DNA of 57,684 bases from Flavobacteriaceae bacterium (GTDB lineage Bacteria > Bacteroidota > Bacteroidia > Flavobacteriales > Flavobacteriaceae): NCBI GenBank assembly GCA_947461795.1, contig CANHMG010000005.1:1-57684 (forward strand). The letters are read 5' to 3'. A program made the translations under genes and the position numbers. The notes under the pieces were generated by a model. The model saw nothing but the letters and a program-made list of their open reading frames with translations, was not told the origin of the DNA and did no database searches. Positions 1 to 8,025 of this stretch are shown here, piece after piece. The stretch's first letter is position 1, and every line of letters begins with the position of its first letter.

Positions 1-1
1 A

Positions 2-199
2 GAAAACGATAAAAAGATATTACTTTTTGTTAGGGAAAAGGCAAACGATGAAAAGGGAAATACAATGGGCTATGTTTTTATTGGTGAAGGAAATTTTAAA
101 GAAAACGAAGGAGAAAAACCGATGAACATTAAATGGGAATTGAGTGAACCAATTCCAAACTATCTTTGGAAGGCATCGGCTAAAATGTCCGTTGGTTAA
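2..199 (+). CDS. 3' end of a DUF3427-domain (helicase-associated) protein, partial
   Basis: Only the last 65 codons are inside the window; the frame is open from base 2 to the TAA at 197-199. The peptide contains ILLFVREK, GYVFIGEGNF, EKPMNIKWEL and EPIPNYLWK, which match the end of the DUF3427 domain. That domain usually closes large DEAD/DEAH helicase proteins that also carry a phospholipase D-like nuclease domain, often in restriction or defence contexts. None of the helicase part is visible, so the enzymatic role is inferred from the family. Base composition is AT-rich, unlike the HD/YitT genes that follow. Confidence 0.75.
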   Translation, partial: ENDKKILLFVREKANDEKGNTMGYVFIGEGNFKENEGEKPMNIKWELSEPIPNYLWKASAKMSVG

Positions 200-211
200 T
201 AACCCCGATGT

Positions 212-256
212 CGCGGATTTACACCCGAGCGCAGCGAACAGACGAAGTAATCCGTG
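212..256. repeat. Imperfect inverted repeat, intergenic
   Basis: The arm CGCGGATTTAC (212-222) and the arm GTAATCCGTG (247-256) are near complements around a GC-rich centre. It sits just after the DUF3427 stop codon and has no T-tract, so it is not a classical intrinsic terminator. It resembles short palindromic intergenic repeats. An 80-codon open frame crossing it (208-450) is not coding-like and I do not call it. The 382-bp gap from 200 to 581 holds this repeat, the ribBA-like fragment and the promoter region of the HD gene. Confidence 0.3.
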
Positions 257-269
257 TCTACAAAAAAAC

Positions 270-515
270 TACATACCCAACTAGTCCGAAGATTTTACTC
301 GCATGCGCGATTGAAACAAAAAAACCGCACTCACAACAAATTAGAAGTTTGCATTTCCTGATTGATAAACAATATAGAGTCCTTACCTCGTCATGGAGTA
401 ACAGGAACATATCATCCCATTTCTTCGGCATTGATAAGGAACATACCTGAAATAGCAGTATTGACTTCATTCAAATTGATTGTCGTGACTATCCTTTCGC
501 AAAATCGCAGCATCC
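270..515 (-). pseudogene. Decayed fragment of a ribBA-like gene (C-terminal, GTP cyclohydrolase II-like part)
   Basis: Read on the minus strand, this stretch aligns base by base with the C-terminal half of the intact ribBA gene at 6880-8025. The strongest block is TTTATCAATCAGGAA-TGCAAAC (about 350-372), identical apart from one base. Flanking blocks also match: ATCAATTT...AATGCCGA...GATATGTT upstream, and GCATGC...TTGGGTATG downstream (about 275-305). The fragment carries at least two small length changes that break the frame. It also lacks roughly 140 bp between the codons for NLL and VS. No intact reading frame survives, so this is a remnant of a duplicated or foreign ribBA-type gene. Its outer limits are approximate. 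Confidence 0.7.
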
Positions 516-581
516 TATAAAATCCAATTTTCCAACAATGCTATTTAAATTTTACTATTTTAGCATCACCAATATCGTGTT

Positions 582-1169
582 ATGCTGCAATTGCCAGAAT
601 CAAAATTGATGTTAGAAAAGCTAAAGAACGATTTAGCACCGGACTTGTTCTACCATTCCCTCGACCATACACTCGATGTCTATGCCGCAGCAAAATCGTT
701 GGCAGCACAGGAGAATCTGTCTGACTCCGAAACAAAACTGCTTCTGGTGGCGGTCATATACCACGATGCGGGCTACCTGCAGCAAAGGGAAAACCACGAG
801 CAGCTATCGTGCGACATCGTACGAAGCACTTTTCCCCGATTCGATTATTCACCCGAAGACATCGAAAAGATATGCAGTATCATCATGGCGACAAAATTGC
901 CACAGCAACCTCGTTCGCTTTCCGAGCAAATTATTTGCGATGCCGACCTCGATTACCTGGGCCGCGATGACTTTTTTGAAACCGGAAACCTCTTGTATCT
1001 CGAACTGCATGCTGCTGGCCGTATGGCCGATACCACAGCATGGAATGTATTACAGATTGATTTTCTGCGACAACACCGTTACTTTACAGCAACAGCCCAA
1101 AGCTTGAGGGAACCTAAGAAACAAGAACATTTAAAACAATTGTTATCCCATAATACCGCACAACAATGA
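582..1169 (+). CDS. HD-domain metal-dependent phosphohydrolase
   Basis: A 195-residue soluble protein. Metal-binding residues of the HD superfamily are visible: H25 and H29 in YHSLDHT, the paired H61-D62 in IYHDAGY, and a later D in CDADLDYLGRDDF. Members of this group hydrolyse phosphate esters or nucleotides, but the substrate cannot be read from sequence. The ATG at 582 is the only good start, and there is no signal peptide or membrane segment. Its stop overlaps the start of the YitT gene (ATGA at 1166), so the two are probably co-transcribed. Codon choice is richer in G and C than in the genes around ribBA. Confidence 0.8.
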   Translation: MLQLPESKLMLEKLKNDLAPDLFYHSLDHTLDVYAAAKSLAAQENLSDSETKLLLVAVIYHDAGYLQQRENHEQLSCDIVRSTFPRFDYSPEDIEKICSIIMATKLPQQPRSLSEQIICDADLDYLGRDDFFETGNLLYLELHAAGRMADTTAWNVLQIDFLRQHRYFTATAQSLREPKKQEHLKQLLSHNTAQQ

Positions 1170-2035
1170 AAAAAATAGTCCACAAAGAATTATTGATCGA
1201 CATCGTTTATGTTACCATTGGTATCCTTTTTTGCGGATTTGCACTCAAAGGATTCCTGATTCCAAATCATTTTTTCGACGGTGGCGTCACGGGAATTTCG
1301 CTACTATTGCATGAGCTCTATGGTTGGAATATCAATTATGTAATCATGCTGGCCAACCTACCACTCGTCATCATGGGGGCTTTTCTCGTCAATAAAACCT
1401 TTGCGATTAAAACATTACTGGGTATTTTGGGTTTGTCCATATGCTTGACACTTATTCCGTATCCACAGATCACTGCCGATAAATTGCTCGTGTCTATTTT
1501 TGGAGGTGCATTTATGGGCATCGGAATCGGTATGGCAATGCGTGGAGGGTTTGCGCTCGATGGCATCGAAGTGCTTGCGTTATACACTGGCAAACGTATT
1601 AGTTTTACAGTCAGTGAGATTATCCTCGGTATCAACATCATTATTTTCCTGATTGCTGCTATTGAGCTTGGGTTGCCAACGGCTTTGTATTCGATACTCA
1701 CTTATTTCAGCGCCTCGCGCGTGATTAACTTTGTAGTGGAAGGAATTGAGGAATTCACAGGCGTAACCATCATCTCGGGCAAAAGCGAACTGGTTAAGGA
1801 AGAGCTCGTCATGCGATTGGGTCGTGGTATCACCGTATATAAAGGCGAGCGTGGTTTTTTGAAAGACAGTTTCAACGTCAGTCAACCTTGTGACATTGTT
1901 TTTACTGTTGTGACACGCCTCGAATTGCTTAAACTCAAGAACATTGTTCACGAACTTGATCCAAAGGCTTTTGTATTCACAAGTGTAATCAAGGAAACTG
2001 CCGGCGGGGTTTTAAGCCGAAAAGCAAGGCATTAA
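1166..2035 (+). CDS. YitT family membrane protein (DUF161/DUF2179)
   Basis: A 289-residue protein with about five or six hydrophobic segments in the first 200 residues, including the conserved GGVTGISLLL and MAMRGGFALDGIEVLALY. A soluble C-terminal DUF2179 domain follows from about residue 215 (RLGRGITVYKGERGF to the end). This domain layout is the YitT family, whose transport or signalling function is unestablished. It overlaps the HD gene by four bases. It ends one base before the convergent cyclase gene, with no terminator between them. Confidence 0.85.
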   Translation: MKKIVHKELLIDIVYVTIGILFCGFALKGFLIPNHFFDGGVTGISLLLHELYGWNINYVIMLANLPLVIMGAFLVNKTFAIKTLLGILGLSICLTLIPYPQITADKLLVSIFGGAFMGIGIGMAMRGGFALDGIEVLALYTGKRISFTVSEIILGINIIIFLIAAIELGLPTALYSILTYFSASRVINFVVEGIEEFTGVTIISGKSELVKEELVMRLGRGITVYKGERGFLKDSFNVSQPCDIVFTVVTRLELLKLKNIVHELDPKAFVFTSVIKETAGGVLSRKARH

Positions 2036-2036
2036 T

Positions 2037-3080
2037 TTATTCCGTCACTTCATAAGTAACAACCGTTTTGGCTTTGTTCTTTAAAGTGAATTCGCCAGCA
2101 GGAATACAGCTGAACGATTCCTTCGCCTTGTGATAGGTTTCTTCGGTAATGAGAATCTGACCCGCTTTGGCGACCGATTGGAGTCTTTGCGCCAAGTTGA
2201 CTGCATCTCCAATAACCGTATAGTCAAGTCTTTTGAGGGATTCTGAACCGATGTTTCCCGAAACCATTTCTCCTGAGTTGATTCCAATGGATATTTGAGG
2301 TTTGAAAGTAACGTCACCGAAAACGAGTTCCTCTGCTTTAGAAAGTTTTTCGCGAATCGCTAAGGCGGCATCAATCGCTCGGTCAAGATGGAAATCACCG
2401 CGGAATACTGCCATCACGGCATCGCCCATAAATTTATCGACGTGCCCGTTTTGATGGATAATTTCGTTAACTATGGTATCGAACAGCGAATTGAGTAAAG
2501 TCACAACGGTATTGGCAGAGATTTTTTCAGTAATCGCTGTAAAGCCGCAAACGTCTAGAAAAATTACGGTCGCATCGAGTATTTCATTCTTTAAAAGGCT
2601 GGTTTCAAATTCTTTGTGCGCCATGAAATTGAGTACATTTTCATCGACATACATTTTCAGGATGTTGTTTTCCTTTATCGCTTGTATCGTCTGTTGGAGC
2701 TGTTGTACATATACAATCGTTTTCTCAATGGTGAGTTCGAGGTCATCAAAATCTACAGGCTTGCACACAAAATCAAACGCGCCTTTGTTCATCGCAGACC
2801 GGATGTTTTGCATGTCGCCGTAAGCCGAAACCACTACAGCCTTCAGTGCTGGGTTGGCTTCTGCAAGGCGTGTGAGTAACGTGAGCCCGTCCATGATTGG
2901 CATATTGATATCGCTGAGAATCAAATCGAGGTCGGGGTGTTCGCTTACCAAAACAAGCGCTTCTTCACCATTCTGCGCAAAAATAAATTCGTAGATATTC
3001 TCCCGTATTTTTCTACGGAATTTTTGTTTCATTAGGATTTCCAAATCCGGTTCGTCATCAACTATCAGTATTTTGGCCAT
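2037..3080 (-). CDS. Response regulator with class III adenylate/guanylate cyclase output
   Basis: A 347-residue cytoplasmic protein. Residues 1-125 form a receiver with acidic pocket D8/D9, phospho-acceptor D57 in LILSDINMP and K107 in CKPVDF. A helical linker (about 115-150) leads to a class III cyclase domain. Its metal aspartates are D176 (FLDVCGF) and D220 (KFMGDAVMAVF). The purine-selecting lysine K216 and the YTVIGDAVNLAQRL motif, with its transition-state Asn and Arg, are also present. The K plus T pattern resembles CyaC-type class IIIb adenylate cyclases, so cAMP is the likely product. The gene follows a lone receiver and a histidine kinase in one run, so phosphorylation probably controls cyclase output. 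Confidence 0.88.
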   Translation of the reverse strand: MAKILIVDDEPDLEILMKQKFRRKIRENIYEFIFAQNGEEALVLVSEHPDLDLILSDINMPIMDGLTLLTRLAEANPALKAVVVSAYGDMQNIRSAMNKGAFDFVCKPVDFDDLELTIEKTIVYVQQLQQTIQAIKENNILKMYVDENVLNFMAHKEFETSLLKNEILDATVIFLDVCGFTAITEKISANTVVTLLNSLFDTIVNEIIHQNGHVDKFMGDAVMAVFRGDFHLDRAIDAALAIREKLSKAEELVFGDVTFKPQISIGINSGEMVSGNIGSESLKRLDYTVIGDAVNLAQRLQSVAKAGQILITEETYHKAKESFSCIPAGEFTLKNKAKTVVTYEVTE

Positions 3081-3082
3081 TA

Positions 3083-3457
3083 CTAGGAAATATTTTTAAG
3101 TTTGTCTTTTAACAATTCGAAATCAAGCGGCTTGGTCAGAAAATCGTTGGCGCCGTTGGCAATTGCTTGTCGGCGGTTTTCTTCGTCGCCATAAGCGGTA
3201 ACCATCATCACCATGGGTGGGGGAGCACTATACGAAGTCCGAATCTTCGATAACAATTCGATACCGCTCATGCCCGGCATATTGATATCCGACAAAATCA
3301 GAATCACTTCCGATCGGTGATCTCCTAAATAAGAAAGCGCCGCTTCTCCGGACAAAGCAAAATCAAATTCGATGTCCCCATTTCTTATTTCTTTGCGGAA
3401 GCGTTGTATAAACAAAGATTCTACGTCTGCTTCGTCGTCTACTACCAATATTTTCAT
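3083..3457 (-). CDS. Single-domain response regulator (REC)
   Basis: A 124-residue stand-alone receiver. It has D7/D8 in VVDDE, acceptor D57 in LILSDINMPG, T87 in MMVTAYGDE and K109 in LTKPLDF. There is no output domain, so it may relay phosphate or compete for it, as CheY/Spo0F-type proteins do. It lies two bases upstream of the receiver-cyclase gene and is closely similar to that protein's receiver, suggesting duplication within the operon. The histidine kinase gene is 53 bp upstream. Confidence 0.88.
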   Translation of the reverse strand: MKILVVDDEADVESLFIQRFRKEIRNGDIEFDFALSGEAALSYLGDHRSEVILILSDINMPGMSGIELLSKIRTSYSAPPPMVMMVTAYGDEENRRQAIANGANDFLTKPLDFELLKDKLKNIS

Positions 3458-3510
3458 CTGTTCTTTGTTGGCTTGTTTGTTTTGCTAAGGTAACTATTTT
3501 TTAAAAATCA

Positions 3511-5082
3511 CTACGTGGTTTCCTTTTCGTAGGGAAGCGTTATGATAAACGTGCTGTATTCGCCTTCCTTGCTGTCAATTTTAATAGTCCCACCATGTTC
3601 CTTGATGATGATATCATAACTTAGGCTCAATCCCAATCCGGTGCCTTCACCAGTAGGTTTGGTCGTAAAGAAAGGCTGCAGGATTTTATCTTTGATCGCA
3701 TCGGGAATACCTGTCCCGTTATCTTTTACAACGATTTCAACGGCATGGTCAATGAGACTCGTGCTGACCGAAATGCAGGGTTTGTAGTCTTTGTCAGCGA
3801 GTTGTTTCTGTCTCGTGGCGTAGAAAGCATTCGTAAACAAGTTGAGCAATACCCGACCAACATCCTGTGGTATTATTGCTACTTTTGGAAGCGCTGCATC
3901 TAAATTGGTCTGCAAGTCTGCATTAAAGTCTTTGTATTTTGCGCGAAGGCCGTGATAGGCAAGACGCAAATATTCATCCGCAAGCGCATTGATATTCGTC
4001 GGTTCTTTGACACCGGTACTGCTGCGCGAATGTTGTAGCATGCCTTTGACAATCGCGTCGGCTCGTTTGCCGTGATGGTTTATTTTTTCGAGGTTGGCTG
4101 TGATATCTCCCAAAAGTTCTTGTTCAAGCGTTTCATCGCGTTCGGAGGCACTTTTTGCTTTTTCCTCTTGAAGTTCCTCGATAAGTTCAATACTGACTTC
4201 AGAAAAATTATTGACAAAATTCAATGGGTTCTGAATTTCATGGGCGATACCTGCTGTAAGCTCACCTAACGACGCCATCTTCTCTGATTGGATTAGTTGT
4301 GCGTGGGTCGTTTTTAATTGAACCAGCGTATCATTGAGTGTACTATTGGTGGCGGACAACACCACGTTTTTTTCGTTGAGTTCATTTCTGGTCTTATCGA
4401 GGTCGTCAATCATATTATTGAATGCCTTCTCAAGCTGACCAATCTCATCGCGGTGGATGCGTTTTATCTTTTGGTTTAGGTCGCCTTCACCTACCTTGCG
4501 CGCCGCATCTCTCAAGGCAAGAACCGGCACGGAAATATTTCTAGCGAGCCAGAAACCAAGCAGAATTCCTAAGAGCAGTACAATGCCACTAACAATTGCT
4601 GACGTACTTTTTATTTTTGCTTTGCTTTCTTCGATGCCTTTGGTATTAAAGCCAAGCATGATGGCACCGGACATCATACCCGTTTTAAAAGGGGCTTTTT
4701 TGACAATCAAAGAATCGTTCGAGGTGATGTCAGGGCTTAGATGTTCCTTTTCAGGAAAAGTCCTGAATACTTTCTGTTTGATTTCGAATGCACTATGCGT
4801 AGCGTTCCATATCGTGTCCGACTGTATCATGCTGATGAACTGCAGGCGAGGGTCGCCTTTTACAAATTCCATTGCGGTTTGGACACCTTCAAAATTCTGC
4901 TCATTGATGGCAATCTTCACCCCTAACGCAACGGTGTTGGCCAAATTCTGTACTTCGTTCTCATAATTGCTGACCAATGATGCACCTTGTTGCTGCGGAA
5001 AATAATACAGCGTAAAAAATGAATACATCATTACAATGAAACAGATGGTAAGCCAAATCTTTGTTTTGAGACTGATGAGCAT
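3511..5082 (-). CDS. Membrane sensor histidine kinase with HAMP domain
   Basis: A 523-residue protein. Transmembrane segments at about 8-30 and 160-182 flank a periplasmic sensor of roughly 130 residues. A HAMP domain (about 180-232) and a coiled coil (232-270) follow. The H-box is GIAHEIQNPLNF with the phospho-accepting histidine at 281. The ATPase domain shows an N-box (NLFTNAFYAT), G1 (VKDNGTGIPD), an F-box (PFFTTKP) and G2 (GEGTGLGLSLSYDI). It is the obvious partner of the two receivers downstream. The binding-protein and porin-like genes just upstream suggest that the input is a periplasmic ligand. Confidence 0.9.
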   Translation of the reverse strand: MLISLKTKIWLTICFIVMMYSFFTLYYFPQQQGASLVSNYENEVQNLANTVALGVKIAINEQNFEGVQTAMEFVKGDPRLQFISMIQSDTIWNATHSAFEIKQKVFRTFPEKEHLSPDITSNDSLIVKKAPFKTGMMSGAIMLGFNTKGIEESKAKIKSTSAIVSGIVLLLGILLGFWLARNISVPVLALRDAARKVGEGDLNQKIKRIHRDEIGQLEKAFNNMIDDLDKTRNELNEKNVVLSATNSTLNDTLVQLKTTHAQLIQSEKMASLGELTAGIAHEIQNPLNFVNNFSEVSIELIEELQEEKAKSASERDETLEQELLGDITANLEKINHHGKRADAIVKGMLQHSRSSTGVKEPTNINALADEYLRLAYHGLRAKYKDFNADLQTNLDAALPKVAIIPQDVGRVLLNLFTNAFYATRQKQLADKDYKPCISVSTSLIDHAVEIVVKDNGTGIPDAIKDKILQPFFTTKPTGEGTGLGLSLSYDIIIKEHGGTIKIDSKEGEYSTFIITLPYEKETT

Positions 5083-5140
5083 CTTAAATTGTTATTATAA
5101 TTGAGGATAATGAAATGAACAGAAACAAACAAAGTTCATT

Positions 5141-5626
5141 TTAAAAGGAAGTTTTTCCATCGATTATGACTGATCTGATTTCTGCATTCGCTATAGGCTT
5201 GTCAATAATTCCAATTGCACCCGGATTTTGTGATACGAAATTTTGAAGATCAGTAACCGAAGTAAAAAAGACAGGCGCCTGTGATTTTCCCTGAAAAACC
5301 AAGGAGAGCCAGTACTTGTTGAGTTCATCACCCGACATATCATATACCTTCGACGAAGTTGTTTTTCCTAGTGGCGTATTGGTTTTCATCAGCGCAATCA
5401 CGACGCGTTTGCCATTTTTCCATCGTTGGGTTTCTCCCATCAACACGGCCTTTAATTCGGATTGTTTCATCTCGGCAGGAACACCTGAAACATTGCCAAT
5501 TGCTGACAATGTAGTTTGCTGTGCTTTCCCGGACATAGTAAAGACCAGACATCCCATCAAAAAGCTGTACTTTAGAAAAGCGCTTGGGCCAGAATATAGC
5601 GATATGAGTTTACTTGTCGTTTTCAT
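5141..5626 (-). CDS. Small PstS-like periplasmic binding protein
   Basis: A 161-residue protein with an N-terminal export signal (hydrophobic stretch ending MSGKAQQ). The mature part has KQSELKAVLMGETQRWKNGK, NKYWLSLVFQGKSQAP and QNPGAIGIIDKP. These are hallmarks of the short PBP-like family related to phosphate-binding PstS, where the last motif closes the ligand pocket. The ATG at 5626 is preferred over a TTG at 5638, because it leaves one base after the porin stop and begins a clean signal peptide. Lying between a porin and a histidine kinase, it more likely senses an anion than feeds an ABC transporter; no ABC genes are present. Confidence 0.7.
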   Translation of the reverse strand: MKTTSKLISLYSGPSAFLKYSFLMGCLVFTMSGKAQQTTLSAIGNVSGVPAEMKQSELKAVLMGETQRWKNGKRVVIALMKTNTPLGKTTSSKVYDMSGDELNKYWLSLVFQGKSQAPVFFTSVTDLQNFVSQNPGAIGIIDKPIANAEIRSVIIDGKTSF

Positions 5627-5627
5627 A

Positions 5628-6629
5628 TTAAAATCCAATAGCGAATTGAGCGGTTACTTTGTTGACAACAGGGCCAATTTCATTTTCAATGTGCTGATAT
5701 TCGAGTTTTATTACAGCGAGGTAATCAATTTCATAACGTAAGCCAGCTACATAAGACTGCATGTTATTCTTTTTATAAAATAATTCCCCATCTTGATACT
5801 GGATATTGTCATAACGTACATAAGGTACATACTTTTCTTTTATTTTGTAGCCTGCATACGCATAGCCTGCCATTGTGTTTTTTGTACCAGTACTGTCAGT
5901 ATGGTTCAACGCCATGGTGGTTTCTGCGAGAATTTCCAGTTTTTTTCCAAACCGAGAGACAGACGCAGAAATTAAATGTTGGTTGACCTGATGGTCCATG
6001 ACCATACCATTATGCAGTTTAGCGCCTTTAGAAATCACATCGTAGTAATACGAAAGTCCAAGCCGTAACCGGTTAACAGGCTTGATGTGAAAGGCGGCAG
6101 TTACTGATTTAGACTTATCATTGTCTTCGACTTCGGAAGAACCCGATCCGTTGCCGACAAAAAGGTTGTACCCAAACTTTGATTTGCCGAGGTCTCTTCC
6201 TTCAAAACCGACACCGGTCGTATGCAATGGAATGATATTTTTGGAAAAAAGTAAAGGTCTGTCGATTGTAGGAAACAATACCCTGCCATGATGGAATGTG
6301 TCATTCCAATAATTCAGCGGTGTATGGACTTTACCCATAACGATATTGTGGTTGCCTATGAGGTTGTATGTAATAATGACCCTTTCGACACTTAACGCAA
6401 AGTCAGAATGCGCGGTCGAATCGAATTTAAAAACCGTTTCCCCAAGGAAAGATATCCTGTCATTGATTGCTGAAGTAATGTATAAGTCCTGTTCGCCAAA
6501 GCCGAAGTTTAACTTATCATTATAGCCCGAAGTAACATCTACAAAGCCACGAATATGTGTAGACTGGCCAAAAGAAATAGCCGCAACAAATAAAGATACA
6601 TAGCAGGTAAAAAATAGTTTTATTTTCAT
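5628..6629 (-). CDS. Outer-membrane beta-barrel, porin-like
   Basis: A 333-residue protein with a signal peptide (cleavage near SFGQ-ST). Its alternating amphipathic strands end in aromatic residues, and the C-terminal strand (VTAQFAIGF) closes in phenylalanine, as barrels do. Repeated phrases such as RLRLGLSYYYD, GYAYAGYKI and GLRYEIDYLAVIKLEYQHI fit a 14-18 strand porin or phosphate-selective-type channel, but I cannot name the substrate. It is the first gene of the minus-strand signalling unit and directly precedes the PstS-like gene. The 250 bp upstream (6630-6879) is AT-rich and should hold the promoter of the unit. Confidence 0.72.
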   Translation of the reverse strand: MKIKLFFTCYVSLFVAAISFGQSTHIRGFVDVTSGYNDKLNFGFGEQDLYITSAINDRISFLGETVFKFDSTAHSDFALSVERVIITYNLIGNHNIVMGKVHTPLNYWNDTFHHGRVLFPTIDRPLLFSKNIIPLHTTGVGFEGRDLGKSKFGYNLFVGNGSGSSEVEDNDKSKSVTAAFHIKPVNRLRLGLSYYYDVISKGAKLHNGMVMDHQVNQHLISASVSRFGKKLEILAETTMALNHTDSTGTKNTMAGYAYAGYKIKEKYVPYVRYDNIQYQDGELFYKKNNMQSYVAGLRYEIDYLAVIKLEYQHIENEIGPVVNKVTAQFAIGF

Positions 6630-6879
6630 TTAATTGCCTTAGTCTGATTTCTGAGGTTGAGTAAAAATATAGATTTTTTTTATCTTCGGAAAGATACTAA
6701 AAAAAAGTTAATGAATTGAAAGCATTCTTTAGTTTCAACGAATTAAATTGAAATCTGTCAAATTAAATTAGCTTCATCGTGTTTGAAATGACAGCTTTAG
6801 GAAAAGCAGGAAGTGATTGAAGTGATGAATCCAATATAGAAAATAAAGAAATTAAAACTAAAAAACGAACTACTGCTTA

Positions 6880-8025
6880 TCAATAATCAACATATTCGGT
6901 AATCTCCAAACCATACCCAATCATCCCAACACGTTTGGCATGCTCGGCATTCGAGACCAAACGAATCTTCGAAATATCGATATCATGCAGAATTTGAGCC
7001 CCAATACCAAAATCCTTAACGTCCATTTTGATTTGTGGGGCTTTAAAAATGCCTTGCGTTTGTAAATTTTTCAATTCAACGATACGATTCAGCAAGTTAG
7101 TGGTTTGCAATTCCTGATTGATAAACAATATGGCGCCTTTTCCTTCATCATTAACAATCTGAAACATATCGTCTAGTTTCTTATCGGCATTGTTAGTTAA
7201 AGTACCCAAGATATCGTTATTCACCAAAGTAGAATTGATACGGGTAAGAATTGAATCTCCGATATTCCAGGTGCCTTTTGTTAAAGCAATATGGATTTGC
7301 TTATTGGTTGTTTGTTGATACGCTCTCAATCGAAATTTTCCAAAGCGGGTTTCTATATCAAAATCCTCTTTCTTGACAATCAAACTATCATGCTGCATGC
7401 GATAGGCTACTAAATCTTCAATGGAAACCAGTTTCAAATCGAACTTCTTCGCCACTTCCACTAATTGCGGTAAACGAGCCATAGTGCCATCTTCATTCAT
7501 GATTTCAACGATAACACCCGCAGATTTAAATCCGGCCAATCGTGCAAAATCAATCGCCGCTTCTGTATGCCCTGTACGTCTCAAAACACCGCCTTGTTTG
7601 GCTATTAATGGAAATATATGACCAGGTCGAGCCAATTCATGAGGTTTCATGTTGGGATCGGTCAATGCTAATACTGTTTTGGCTCTATCTAAAGCAGAAA
7701 TTCCTGTTGTTACGCCATTGCCTCTTAAGTCAACAGAAACGGTAAAAGCGGTTTCCATAGGATCGGTATTGTTGTTGACCATGGCATGCAATCCCAATTC
7801 TTTGCAACGATTTTCTGTCAATGGAACACAAATCAATCCTCTCCCATGCGTAGCCATAAAATTGATCATTTCAGGCGTCACCATTTCTGCTGCAGCCAAA
7901 AAATCGCCTTCATTTTCTCGGTCTTCATCATCCACAACGATGATAACTTTTCCTTGACGGATATCTTCAATGGCTTCTTCTATTGAATTTAGTTTTATGG
8001 TATCCGGTTGCATGAGATTATTCAT
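6880..8025 (-). CDS. ribB: 3,4-dihydroxy-2-butanone-4-phosphate synthase with degenerate GTP cyclohydrolase II domain
   Basis: A 381-residue riboflavin-pathway protein. Residues 1-205 are a complete RibB domain: the acidic metal-binding loop DDEDRENEGD (32-41), THGRGLICVP and HTEAAIDFARLAG. It should make dihydroxybutanone phosphate from ribulose 5-phosphate. The second half has the GTP cyclohydrolase II fold (GKFRLRAYQ, DFGIGAQILHDI, GMIGYGLEI). However, the zinc triad (normally C-x10-C-x-C) is replaced by NSTLVNNDILGTLTNNADK and the GQEGRGIGL loop by INQELQTTNLLN. This domain is therefore predicted to be inactive as a cyclohydrolase, perhaps structural or regulatory. The start overlaps the LptF-like stop by eight bases. 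Confidence 0.9.
   Translation of the reverse strand: MNNLMQPDTIKLNSIEEAIEDIRQGKVIIVVDDEDRENEGDFLAAAEMVTPEMINFMATHGRGLICVPLTENRCKELGLHAMVNNNTDPMETAFTVSVDLRGNGVTTGISALDRAKTVLALTDPNMKPHELARPGHIFPLIAKQGGVLRRTGHTEAAIDFARLAGFKSAGVIVEIMNEDGTMARLPQLVEVAKKFDLKLVSIEDLVAYRMQHDSLIVKKEDFDIETRFGKFRLRAYQQTTNKQIHIALTKGTWNIGDSILTRINSTLVNNDILGTLTNNADKKLDDMFQIVNDEGKGAILFINQELQTTNLLNRIVELKNLQTQGIFKAPQIKMDVKDFGIGAQILHDIDISKIRLVSNAEHAKRVGMIGYGLEITEYVDY

Noticed and set aside
208..450. 80-codon plus-strand open frame
   Set aside because: It runs across an inverted repeat and antisense to the ribBA-like remnant; residue make-up is not protein-like.
6660..6700. Stem-loop TATCTT/AAGATA as a terminator
   Set aside because: The T-run precedes and an A-run follows the stem on either reading, so it lacks a trailing T-tract, and it is upstream of the porin gene rather than after a gene end.
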